From: Candidatus Aegiribacteria sp.
Lineage (GTDB): Bacteria; Fermentibacterota; Fermentibacteria; Fermentibacterales; JCC-6
Assembly (NCBI GenBank): GCA_023138735.1
Contig: JAGLOY010000016.1
Coordinates: forward strand, 1 to 63,189
Length of the DNA: 63,189 nucleotides
Direction of reading: 5' to 3'
Part shown: positions 44,889-52,571 of the stretch, in pieces
How the letters are laid out: every line of letters begins with the position of its first letter
How positions within the stretch are numbered: position 1 is the first letter of the stretch
Program-made: the position numbers and the translations under genes
The notes under the pieces: generated by a model
The model's database searches: none
Told to the model about the DNA's origin: nothing
Seen by the model: only the letters and a program-made list of their open reading frames with translations

Positions 44889-45962
44889 TCAGTGAAATGA
44901 ATTGACGAAAGAAACATCACCAAATCCTTCATTGGTCGGAGCGGTCTGTACGGACCATATCGTTCCATCACTAGTGTGGAGTATGATACCACCATCCCCT
45001 CCTTGACCCACTGTCCATGCGGTGTTCTGATCTGTAGCACATGTTCGGAGCAGGTAGTACCCTCCAGCTGCGCCAGATACGGATTGCTTTGTCCAGCTGT
45101 TTCCACCATCCTCAGTCAGGTAGATCATGCCGAAATCCATTGCAACCCAGGCCCTGTTAACAGTGGTGGGGCATACACCGTTCGCATCCGGACTGAAGGG
45201 AGATCGAAACAGCGAGTCGGGTGTGCATAGATTCCAGTTCACACCGCTGTCGATAGTATTGGCAATTGTGGAGCCATGGCCGACTGTCCAGCAATGATCC
45301 GTATCGAATGCGCTGATCGAAATCAGGGGGTAATCTGTTAGAAGAGCAGAATCACCCTCGGCTGTCCAGGTTGCCCCACCGTCAATTGAGTGAATGATGA
45401 CCGCATCGCTAGCGGTTGCTCCAGCTACCCAGATATTCGAGGCGTCAACAACAGTAATCGAGGTCATACTGTAAAGATCATACGCTGGATCTGATTTTGA
45501 TGTCCAGGAATTACCTCCGTCTACAGAATGGATAATCGTGTTGTTCCCGCCGACTACCCAGATATTGTTCGCACTCAGCACATCCAGATCGAGAAAACCT
45601 GTAGATGGTATACCTGAACTCTGCGAAAGTCTCTCCCATGTTGCACCCGCATCCTGCGTCTTGAGAACTACGCCATAGCCATTTGAAATATTACCCACTA
45701 CCCATGCGTTGAGTGAGTCGACAGCTCTGACAGCGCAAAGTGACGAATGCGGGATGGTTGAAATATCACCCTGACGTATCCATGTGCTCCCTCCGTCTAC
45801 CGAATGAAGGATCATACCGTATCCATCAGCAGCACTGCCGACTACCCATCCATTGACTGAGTTCACATGGGACGGGCCGGAAACATCACCGCATGCTGTC
45901 ATCAGCAGCGGGACGAAAAATAAAGTAAGAACGCTGAGTCCTCTAATTTTGCCGCTAACCAT
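44889..45962 (-). CDS. Lipoprotein with seven Ycf48/BNR-type repeats
   Basis: A 357-residue lipoprotein with lipobox LLMTACGD. At least seven repeats follow with pattern W-x-V-G...H-S-x-D-G-G-x-x-W, for example NIWVVGGNNTIIHSVDGGNS and NIWVAGATASDAVIIHSIDG. This is the sequence signature of Ycf48-like/BNR seven-bladed propellers, of which plant Ycf48 assembles photosystem II; the bacterial versions are usually cell-surface proteins of unknown role. It is probably anchored in a membrane and exposed outside. Confidence 0.8.
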   Translation of the reverse strand: MVSGKIRGLSVLTLFFVPLLMTACGDVSGPSHVNSVNGWVVGSAADGYGMILHSVDGGSTWIRQGDISTIPHSSLCAVRAVDSLNAWVVGNISNGYGVVLKTQDAGATWERLSQSSGIPSTGFLDLDVLSANNIWVVGGNNTIIHSVDGGNSWTSKSDPAYDLYSMTSITVVDASNIWVAGATASDAVIIHSIDGGATWTAEGDSALLTDYPLISISAFDTDHCWTVGHGSTIANTIDSGVNWNLCTPDSLFRSPFSPDANGVCPTTVNRAWVAMDFGMIYLTEDGGNSWTKQSVSGAAGGYYLLRTCATDQNTAWTVGQGGDGGIILHTSDGTIWSVQTAPTNEGFGDVSFVNSFH

Positions 45963-46137
45963 GGTATGTCCTTTCGTCTGAAATGTATGTTGCAGGATTC
46001 AGTCAATTATATTGATTTCCAATTCTATTTCAACAGGAAGTATCCTGGCTTTCTACTTTTAGACAATCGCTTTATATTGAAACGCACTGTATTGAATTCT
46101 TACTCGATATTCTGTTTGCGCATTAAGGAGAGATAAT

Positions 46138-47619
46138 ATGAATAAATCTTACATGCGGTTTCTGCTTCTTATTCTATCCTTCACGGTGGTGTCGGGAGCG
46201 GCGGCATCGGATGTGATGGTCAGACTCTTCGAACTTCAGGACTGTTCGATTGAGTCCCTTCTGGACGAAGGTTACGATATCGCGACAGTAAATCGCACTC
46301 AGAACTACGTTGATATTGTCATTGACGAATCTTATCTGTCTACTCTGGAGAGTAAGGCAGCAGACATCCGGGTCTTGCCCGAATCATGGGTAAGGTTGCT
46401 GCCGGAAAACACCGATGATGCGGGTTACTACCTCGATCCCGCAGAGACCTGGGCATTCTGGACCGATCTTGCCGCCGTATATCCTGATCTGGTGCAGTAT
46501 CCTGTAACTCAGGGACAGTCTTTCCAGGGCAGGGATATCTACTCGATCTGTATTACCAGCTCATCCGGTCCATCGGATAAACCCGCGATTTTCTTCAACT
46601 CGCTTATCCATGCCCGGGAACCAGCAACCAACTCGGTTTTAGCCGATTTCGGGCTGTGGCTGGCCACCGAGTACAACAACGATACAATGGCCACCATCAT
46701 CCTGGACAACTCCGAAATCTACTTTATGCCAATTGTTAATCCAGATGGATATGAAGATAACATGACCGGTGGCAATATGCAGCGAAAAAATATGAACTTC
46801 ACCATTCCTGTACCCTCATCCGGCATCGATCTGAACAGGAATTATGGATATCAGTGGGGATATGATGACTACGGATCCAGTCCGAATCCATACGATGAAA
46901 CCTACAGAGGATCAGCGGCTTTCTCAGAGCCGGAAACGCAGGTAATACGCGAATTTACGAACACCATAGATCCTATAGGATCAATGCATTACCACTCCAC
47001 AGGAGGTATGGTGATTTACTCCTGGAACTACGTGAATCAGCCCACGCCCCATCAGAGCACATTCGAAAGCTGGGCTGCAGCGATGACTGCGCAGAACGGG
47101 TATGATTACGGCAGATGCGGCCAGCTGATGTATCCCTCCAACGGTGACGCCTGCGACTGGTCGTACGATAATACGGAACACCAGACCTGCCTGTCTTTCG
47201 GTGTAGAGGTTGATGACAACGGTTTCTGGGGTAGCCAGAATGATTCAACCGCAATAGCCGAGTTCTGCGCTGAGTGCAGATTCATGAACATACTGTTGTG
47301 CATGAACCTCATTAATCTTACAGGAATAGAAATCACCACCGAAGACGCAGGCATGGGTATTCTGTCCGTGACGGGAATCTCGCCGAATCCGGTTATGAAC
47401 AGTCTGAACTTCTCTGCAAGTATTCCATCCGGGGCGCTTGAAGTTACCATCTTCGACCTGGCAGGGCGCCGGATCGATCAGTTCGAAGTTGAAAATCTTG
47501 AATCAGGTAATTGCCAGTTGAACTGGGCAGTTCCCGCAAGCGTACCGAACGGCGTGTATATGCTGATCGTTGAATCGGGCAGCCAGATCTCTGGTTCACG
47601 CTTCACGGTACTCAGATAA
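46138..47619 (+). CDS. Secreted M14 zinc carboxypeptidase with C-terminal sorting domain
   Basis: A 493-residue exported metallocarboxypeptidase. Zinc ligands are H158 and E161 in HAREP and the histidine in SMHYHSTGG; substrate-side DLNRNYGYQWG is the N-R motif, and the catalytic glutamate lies in FGVEVDDNG. After the enzyme domain, residues about 405-493 form a type IX-like sorting domain (ISPNPVMNSLNFSASI, VTIFDLAGRRID, VPNGVYMLIVESG). The N-terminal prodomain (about residues 25-90) fits M14 zymogens. It probably digests peptides outside the cell. Confidence 0.86.
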   Translation: MNKSYMRFLLLILSFTVVSGAAASDVMVRLFELQDCSIESLLDEGYDIATVNRTQNYVDIVIDESYLSTLESKAADIRVLPESWVRLLPENTDDAGYYLDPAETWAFWTDLAAVYPDLVQYPVTQGQSFQGRDIYSICITSSSGPSDKPAIFFNSLIHAREPATNSVLADFGLWLATEYNNDTMATIILDNSEIYFMPIVNPDGYEDNMTGGNMQRKNMNFTIPVPSSGIDLNRNYGYQWGYDDYGSSPNPYDETYRGSAAFSEPETQVIREFTNTIDPIGSMHYHSTGGMVIYSWNYVNQPTPHQSTFESWAAAMTAQNGYDYGRCGQLMYPSNGDACDWSYDNTEHQTCLSFGVEVDDNGFWGSQNDSTAIAEFCAECRFMNILLCMNLINLTGIEITTEDAGMGILSVTGISPNPVMNSLNFSASIPSGALEVTIFDLAGRRIDQFEVENLESGNCQLNWAVPASVPNGVYMLIVESGSQISGSRFTVLR

Positions 47620-47681
47620 GAAAAAATTCATCGATTGAGAGATACGTCTCCCGGAGAATGAAAGGGGTCCAGGAGTAGATG

Positions 47682-48125
47682 ATGTGGTGGATTGAAAAAG
47701 GAGTTCTCGCTGGAAGCCACAACCCTTCCGATCGGGAATTGAGCAATGCTGTTAAGCTTGGCATCACAACGGTCATCTCTCTCCTTGATGAGACGGAGCA
47801 GATTCCTGCTTATTCCAATGAGATTTTCCGGGCGGGCAAACTGCAGCATCGCCATTCCATACCTGTCAGGGATTATTCAGCGCCCTCAATCGGGCAGCTC
47901 AGAGAGTTCATTGATCTCGTGCACCAATCTCCTGGTGCAGTCCTTATCCATTGCCAGGGTGGTTCGGGACGAACGGGAACATTCGGTGCAGCCTGGCTGA
48001 TCAGCAAGGGGTTCTCATCCGATGGAGCGATCAGAGCTGTCAGAGAAATGAATCCAAATGCTGTTGAGACTGCTGCTCAGGAGGAATGTCTCTGGACATT
48101 CAGCGATACATACTCTGGGGAATAG
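47682..48125 (+). CDS. Dual-specificity/tyrosine protein phosphatase
   Basis: A 147-residue cysteine phosphatase with the P-loop HCQGGSGRTG (HCx5R, Cys about residue 91) and an upstream general-acid aspartate in VRDYSAPS. The layout fits the compact DSP family. An upstream ATG 47679 is 3 bases closer to AGGAG; ATG 47682 has the better 6-base spacing. Substrates (phosphoprotein, phosphoinositide or nucleotide) are unknown. It is preceded by the carboxypeptidase gene and followed by the two paralogues of unknown function. Confidence 0.82.
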   Translation: MWWIEKGVLAGSHNPSDRELSNAVKLGITTVISLLDETEQIPAYSNEIFRAGKLQHRHSIPVRDYSAPSIGQLREFIDLVHQSPGAVLIHCQGGSGRTGTFGAAWLISKGFSSDGAIRAVREMNPNAVETAAQEECLWTFSDTYSGE

Positions 48126-48163
48126 TTAAGTTAGTATTACCACGACAGACAGGGGGTAGAAAT

Positions 48164-48535
48164 ATGGTGTTGCCACTTCTCCTGATTCTCGTTGCAGGTG
48201 TTGAGGGTGAGGATACGCTCTACATCGATCATGCTCATGCAATTACTTATCTCTCCGATTGTTTGAGGTTAGATGAAGCCTACGAAGATGGAGTTCTCGA
48301 GACCGTGAGTTTCATGATCGAGTGGTTGGATGACCTGCCTGACAGTACAGTTAGAGATTATACGGATATCGCCATCAGGGAGCTGTTCGACCCGGGAGAG
48401 CCTGTTGCTGATGATTCATTGCCCCTTCTGGACAGGTTCAGAGTTTACAAGGATGGACGGATACTCTACTCCAGTCCAATACAAGGATTTCTTATTCCAT
48501 ACGAGGACTTCCTCAGGGGAATAACGAACATCTAA
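48164..48535 (+). CDS. Small exported protein, paralogue of the C-terminal module of 48604-49803
   Basis: From ATG 48164 (preceded by AGGGGGT), 123 residues start with a hydrophobic signal (VLPLLLILVAGVEG). I recognise no family. The core DYTDIAIREL followed by RFRVYKDGRILY and IPYEDFLRG aligns well with the end of the neighbouring longer protein (DYYDITISEF, SFRVYRRGEIIV, IHYEDYKD). The two genes thus contain duplicated copies of a ~100-residue module. The longer open frame from 48086 lies inside the phosphatase gene and is not the likely start. Confidence 0.6.
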   Translation: MVLPLLLILVAGVEGEDTLYIDHAHAITYLSDCLRLDEAYEDGVLETVSFMIEWLDDLPDSTVRDYTDIAIRELFDPGEPVADDSLPLLDRFRVYKDGRILYSSPIQGFLIPYEDFLRGITNI

Positions 48536-48603
48536 CCCGATAAGTAAATTCCAGTAGATTAAGTAAGTTCTCGCTGAGGGGTCAGCACAATAGGAGGGAT
48601 TCA

Positions 48604-49803
48604 ATGGGCAGGCATTCTGTAATAAAACTACTTATGATGATGATTCTTCCAGTGGTTCTGCTGAGCCTCGCACCCGCCGACCAGCAGGTCGAGGATCTGG
48701 GCTGGGTAGTTGCATGTGAGGTGTTCGACAGTCAGACCACCGCATCTTCAGCAGCTTCCGAACTTGCCATTCTAACCAACGTTGAGACGGGGATTCTATG
48801 GATTCCCGATTGGCCGACCCTTTCCGGTTACAACGGCTGGCTGGTCTATCTGGGTCCTTTCCAGGAGGAGTTAATGGCAGCTGAGGTTGCATGTCTTCTG
48901 CTCTGGAAGTATCCGGACGTTTATGCCATACATGTTGGATCAACTGGAGGCAGGATTACCGCCCCGCCTGAAGTGCTGGAGTTCCATGATATCCTTGGAC
49001 TGGTCCCGCCCTCCCCCGGATACTATCGCATTCCTGAAGAACCTGAAGGATTCGTGATCGACTACTTCACTCCGGATTTGGGAGAAGTAGAGGAGTGGGA
49101 GCTGCCGATGCTTATCACCACCAGGCTTCCCGGATGGGAGATCGAGAAGTGGGTCGATCTCTACAATGGTACCGTAGAAATGAGGGCTCGAAGAATCCTC
49201 GATGATGATCAGGACCCTATAATGATTTACGCAAGAGATGCGGAGTTCCTGAAGGAATCGGCATACATGGCAGGGGCTGCCATCGTAGAGGAGGAAGGCT
49301 TATATACACTTCTCCACAGGTATCCTGATGCGCAGCACAGAAAAGGCGACTGCGACTTCTGGGTTGCTCTCACCGATGAGGGTCTTGAATACGGATACAG
49401 AGTAAGATCCTTCTATGGTGAGATGATCTACAGCTGGCCCTTCCTGCCGGAGTCGGCGCATGAAGACCTCGCTATTCCCGTACTGATCGAGTCATGGCAG
49501 GACGCTGTTGATTGCCTGATACCGATTCTCGAGGAGGATGGTATGTACACCCTTCCATTCCCTGAGAATATCCGTTTCATCGAAACCAGCCTGGACGGTT
49601 TCCCGGAGGATGCTTACCGTGATTACTACGATATCACCATCAGCGAATTCCACAACGTGGAATTAACCATTACCCCAGACAACGAGCCGATCAGATGGAG
49701 TTTCCGTGTCTACAGAAGGGGTGAGATCATAGTCTGGCATCCTGAAATCGGCATCTTCATCCATTACGAAGATTACAAAGATCCATACGCAGTATACATG
49801 TAA
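48604..49803 (+). CDS. Exported protein with SPOR-like region and duplicated C-terminal module
   Basis: A 399-residue exported protein with a signal peptide (LLMMMILPVVLLSLAPA). Residues about 30-120 look like a SPOR-type fold (VVACEVFDSQTTASSAASEL, NGWLVYLGPFQEELMAAEVA). The C-terminal ~105 residues match the small protein encoded immediately upstream. I cannot assign a function; the SPOR-like part suggests a cell-wall location. A GGAGG Shine-Dalgarno precedes the ATG. Confidence 0.62.
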   Translation: MGRHSVIKLLMMMILPVVLLSLAPADQQVEDLGWVVACEVFDSQTTASSAASELAILTNVETGILWIPDWPTLSGYNGWLVYLGPFQEELMAAEVACLLLWKYPDVYAIHVGSTGGRITAPPEVLEFHDILGLVPPSPGYYRIPEEPEGFVIDYFTPDLGEVEEWELPMLITTRLPGWEIEKWVDLYNGTVEMRARRILDDDQDPIMIYARDAEFLKESAYMAGAAIVEEEGLYTLLHRYPDAQHRKGDCDFWVALTDEGLEYGYRVRSFYGEMIYSWPFLPESAHEDLAIPVLIESWQDAVDCLIPILEEDGMYTLPFPENIRFIETSLDGFPEDAYRDYYDITISEFHNVELTITPDNEPIRWSFRVYRRGEIIVWHPEIGIFIHYEDYKDPYAVYM

Positions 49804-49854
49804 GCAGACACCATATTAAACCTGAGGCCTGTGGAGTTCTTCACCGTCATAATA

Positions 49855-51069
49855 TCACGATTCTATTAAAACGGTATCGTACCAGAGACGGTATTCTTTT
49901 CCTCTGAAAGTTTTTCTCTGCTCTTCAATGAGGCTTGTGTACTGATAATTCTGAGATTCAGGAGCCTCAGAGCTCACATACCGACGATGCAGAACCTGCC
50001 TGCCGTCTGAACTGTAGAAACTTTCAGCCGGCGTACCATTCTCCCATCCCCAGAATACTGCAAGAGAACGTCCGTACCTCTTATCTCCGATTGTCAGATC
50101 CACGACACGGGCACTGTAATCCTTGTTTTCTCCTGATAAATAGGACGAAGGGAATAACTCATTCATGAACCTTGTTCGGGGATAAGTTTCATCTGCCGTT
50201 ACCCTCATGACCCAGTCGAATCCCTGATTGGTGGAGTTGAAGTAATCAAGGATATTCGGCTCGGGAGGCTCACAATCGGAGTGTTCAATAAGAACTTCGT
50301 AGCATTCCTTATCCTGGATATTCACCTTTCGGACTACCTGCGATTGAACTGTCTGTGTTAAAACTCCTCCCGGGTAGTCGAAAAACCTGCAAACCTCGAT
50401 ATGACCTGTTTCAAGAACCGTTCCGAAGTAAAGCCCCGGTCCTGTAGTGAGGATTTCCATTTCCTCATCCGGGAGTTCCTCTATCAGTATATGCGGTACG
50501 ATTTTTACCGGCTCTGCACTTCTTCCTATTCTGGACATTCTCAATACCTCTTTCTTCATTTTTACTCTGCTCTCCCACAGACGGCGTTTAACCGTACCCA
50601 GTGGAATGCGGAGTCTCAGGGCAACCTGCTTCTGAGAGTAACTGGAGAGGTAGGTCAGACGCGCTGTCTCCCGCAGCTTCGAGGAGAGTCTGGACAAAGC
50701 CAGCAGAGCCAGTTCCGTACGAGGATCTGTATCATCAGCGCTATAATCCACGGCATTGCTATACTCATCACTGATATGATGCTCACTCAGCATAATAAAC
50801 CTTTGATCTCTGCTGAGTCTGTTACGTGCTATATTCAGGGCGATCTGCCGTACCCAGCCGCCGAAACTGTAAGGTGCCCTCAGGGTTGACAGCTTCAGAA
50901 AACTTCTCAAAAAGGCTTCCTGAGCAACATCCTCTGCGTCATGTATGCTGCCCATCAAACCGGTTAACTCCGATACTATTCCCGTCCGGCAGCGTCCCAC
51001 CAGATCATTGAAAGCGGATATCTCACCGGTCTGAGCAGCTCTTATTAGTTTTTCGTCTGAATTATCCAT
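49855..51069 (-). CDS. ECF-like RNA polymerase sigma factor with long C-terminal extension
   Basis: A 404-residue sigma factor. Region 2 (about residues 15-85: DLVGRCRTGIVSELTGLM, then DAEDVAQEAFLRSFLKLSTL) and region 4 (about 115-170: LSSKLRETARLTYLSSYSQK, QVALRLRIPLGTVKRRLWES) are clear. About 230 additional residues follow that I do not recognise (FGTVLETGHIEVCRFFDYPG, WVMRVTADETYPRTRFM), probably a sensory or regulatory part. I choose ATG 51069, five bases after GGAGG, over an upstream one. It is divergent from the UGA-containing paralogues and could regulate them. Confidence 0.82.
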   Translation of the reverse strand: MDNSDEKLIRAAQTGEISAFNDLVGRCRTGIVSELTGLMGSIHDAEDVAQEAFLRSFLKLSTLRAPYSFGGWVRQIALNIARNRLSRDQRFIMLSEHHISDEYSNAVDYSADDTDPRTELALLALSRLSSKLRETARLTYLSSYSQKQVALRLRIPLGTVKRRLWESRVKMKKEVLRMSRIGRSAEPVKIVPHILIEELPDEEMEILTTGPGLYFGTVLETGHIEVCRFFDYPGGVLTQTVQSQVVRKVNIQDKECYEVLIEHSDCEPPEPNILDYFNSTNQGFDWVMRVTADETYPRTRFMNELFPSSYLSGENKDYSARVVDLTIGDKRYGRSLAVFWGWENGTPAESFYSSDGRQVLHRRYVSSEAPESQNYQYTSLIEEQRKTFRGKEYRLWYDTVLIES

Positions 51070-51150
51070 CATTTCCTCCATCCTACACTCAATCAACCCG
51101 GGAATATTATAAAGGTTCGGTTGTATTCAGGGATAACTCGAGATTGAATC

Positions 51151-51179
51151 TTGACAGGGAAGTGGCAGATTGCAAGATT
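51151..51179 (+). promoter_or_regulatory. Promoter candidate for the UGA-containing gene pair
   Basis: A perfect TTGACA (51151-51156) with a weak -10 box (AAGATT at 51174-51179) after 17 bases, about 90 bases upstream of the first ATG. An ECF-type promoter for the divergent sigma factor may exist here instead but is not recognisable. Confidence 0.35.
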
Positions 51180-51271
51180 ACTTACATGTTAAATAGGGTA
51201 TTGGGATATACGAGTCTTCAATGACTTATGAATCAATCCTGATTACAGTTATTCATTAAGGAGGGAAGCAC

Positions 51272-51919
51272 ATGAAGTACATTCTGTTCCTGCCACTTAT
51301 GGGATTACTCACTCTAGCTCTGTCTGCTGACATTATTATAGGACCTGCCGACGGTCCGGCATCAAGCTATCCCTTCTGCGGATCTTGATTCGATGCCATG
51401 CGCTACCAGGTGGTAGTGCTTGACGAAGAGATCGGGTCGGATTTTGACATAAGTTCCATTGCCTGGCAGAAGCACCCCGCCGGGGACGCTTCCGCAGAAT
51501 TCAGTACATTTAAGATCTACATGGGTCTCTGTTCAGAGGACCAGCTGGGCTCGATCTTCGATGACAATTACATCACCGGGACAAGAACGCTTGTCTACGA
51601 ATCATCATCTCAGGTCATGTCCGGGGGCATAGACGAATGGGTATCCATCCTGCTTGATACTGATTATCAGTACGATTCCTCCGAGGGTAACCTGATCATC
51701 GAAGTTACCTGGGTTAGCCCTGTGGATAGCAATAGTTTCTATTCCCGCAGCTGGGATGCCGGAACAATAAGGGCTGTCGGGTACACGCAGGCTGGAGCCC
51801 CGACCCAGCCAACCGGCAGTCTCTCCAGCTCGCTGCCAAGGCTGACGATTACAGGCAGTGCCGGAGGAGCATTGGAATCTCTGACGTTCGGAGCCGTGAA
51901 GTCCATGGACTGGAGGTAG
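51272..51919 (+). CDS. Secreted protein with in-frame UGA at codon 39 (paralogue 1)
   Basis: From ATG 51272, preceded by AAGGAGGG, the frame encodes a signal peptide (MKYILFLPLMGLLTLALSA) and a short mature start ending FCGS before TGA at 51386-51388 (codon 39). The same frame then stays open for 176 more codons, beginning FDAMRYQVVVLDEEIG, to TAG. If the UGA is read, the product is 215 residues, beta-rich, ending in LTFGAVKSMDWR. The second paralogue is interrupted at the homologous codon. A hairpin follows the UGA at a SECIS-like distance. Read as a normal stop, it would leave a short exported peptide and an orphan 173-residue frame. Function is unknown. Confidence 0.7.
51400..51419 (+). 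promoter_or_regulatory. SECIS-like hairpin after UGA of paralogue 1
   Basis: GCGCTACC pairs with GGTAGTGC (8 bp, one G-T wobble) around the loop AGGT. The loop begins 19 nt after the UGA. The spacing, stem length and G at loop position 2 fall within the bacterial SECIS ranges described for selenoprotein genes. Confidence 0.5.
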
Positions 51920-51925
51920 CCGCAA

Positions 51926-52561
51926 ATGAAGAGCGTATTATTTCTGCTGCTCGCTATCTCTTTCCTTTGCTTATCCGCAGAAGTGACAGTTGGTGATCCG
52001 GAGGAATCCGGCTGCGCACCTATCGGAATCGGTTGAAGCTCTTCTCTGCACTACCAGGCGGTAGTGCTTGATGAGGAGATTGGTGACGCGATGGACATAG
52101 CTGCAATTTCCTGCCAGCGCTATTCACCGGGAGATACCGTAGAGGGAACGTTCTACGATTTCAGCATTTACCTTGCCCTGTCCGATCAGGACGTGGTCGG
52201 TTCCACTTTCACCGAGAACTATATCGCTGGGACAAGGATCTGCGTCTTCTCGAGGGATACGATGACCATCTCGAATTCGCCGTACGATTGGGTCCAATTC
52301 GACCTGGACACACCATTCTGGTTCAACGGCGCCGATAACCTTATAGTCGAGTTCCTCTGGAGCACTGCCGAAACCGAAGACAACTGCATGTACACATGGC
52401 ACTGGAACACTGGAACTGTCAGGTCCATCAACGGGGAATACGGAAGCACGACAGGATCGATGTCCAGCCTTGTTATCATGTTCATTTTCGGTGGAGAGAT
52501 GCAGCTGGACAGCTCCACCTTCGGCAGTATAAAGGCTTTGCTTGGAAGTTCCGGCGGTTAA
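51926..52561 (+). CDS. Secreted protein with in-frame UGA at codon 37 (paralogue 2)
   Basis: ATG 51926 has GGAGG 9 bases upstream and follows the first paralogue by 6 bases, so the two are cotranscribed. A signal peptide (MKSVLFLLLAISFLCLSA) is followed by a short segment ending APIGIG and TGA at 52034-52036 (codon 37). The frame then continues without stops for 174 codons from SSSLHYQAVVLDEEIG to SSTFGSIKALLGSSGG and TAA. If the UGA is decoded, the product is about 211 residues and aligns along its length with paralogue 1 (YQ-x-VVLDEEIG, then NYI-x-GTR). Function is unknown; it is likely extracytoplasmic. Confidence 0.7.
52048..52067 (+). promoter_or_regulatory. SECIS-like hairpin after UGA of paralogue 2
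   Basis: GCACTACC pairs with GGTAGTGC in 8 perfect base pairs around the loop AGGC. The loop begins 19 nt after the UGA, exactly as in paralogue 1. Position 3 of the stem is A here and G there, and both pair with the opposite T, by Watson-Crick or wobble. Confidence 0.5.
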
Positions 52562-52571
52562 ACCGTATAGT

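Noticed and set aside
44889-45962. Repeat array or CRISPR-like repeats in this interval
   Set aside because: The repeats are protein-level Ycf48/BNR units with variable spacing and DNA sequence; no direct identical repeats with spacers were found here or anywhere in the window.
44889-45962. Photosystem assembly factor because of Ycf48 similarity
   Set aside because: The window has no photosynthesis genes, and Ycf48-type repeats are common in surface proteins of non-photosynthetic bacteria.
51398-51919. A 173-residue cytosolic protein starting at ATG 51398
   Set aside because: This start lacks a Shine-Dalgarno and removes the signal peptide encoded in frame upstream; the paralogue has no equivalent ATG. 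It is the artefact expected when an internal UGA is taken as a stop.
51272-52561. Genome-wide reassignment of UGA to a sense codon
   Set aside because: Many genes in the window end in TGA at the expected place, including overlapping stops such as GTGA (713-716) and TTGA (9263-9266), and none of the recognised conserved proteins contains an internal TGA.
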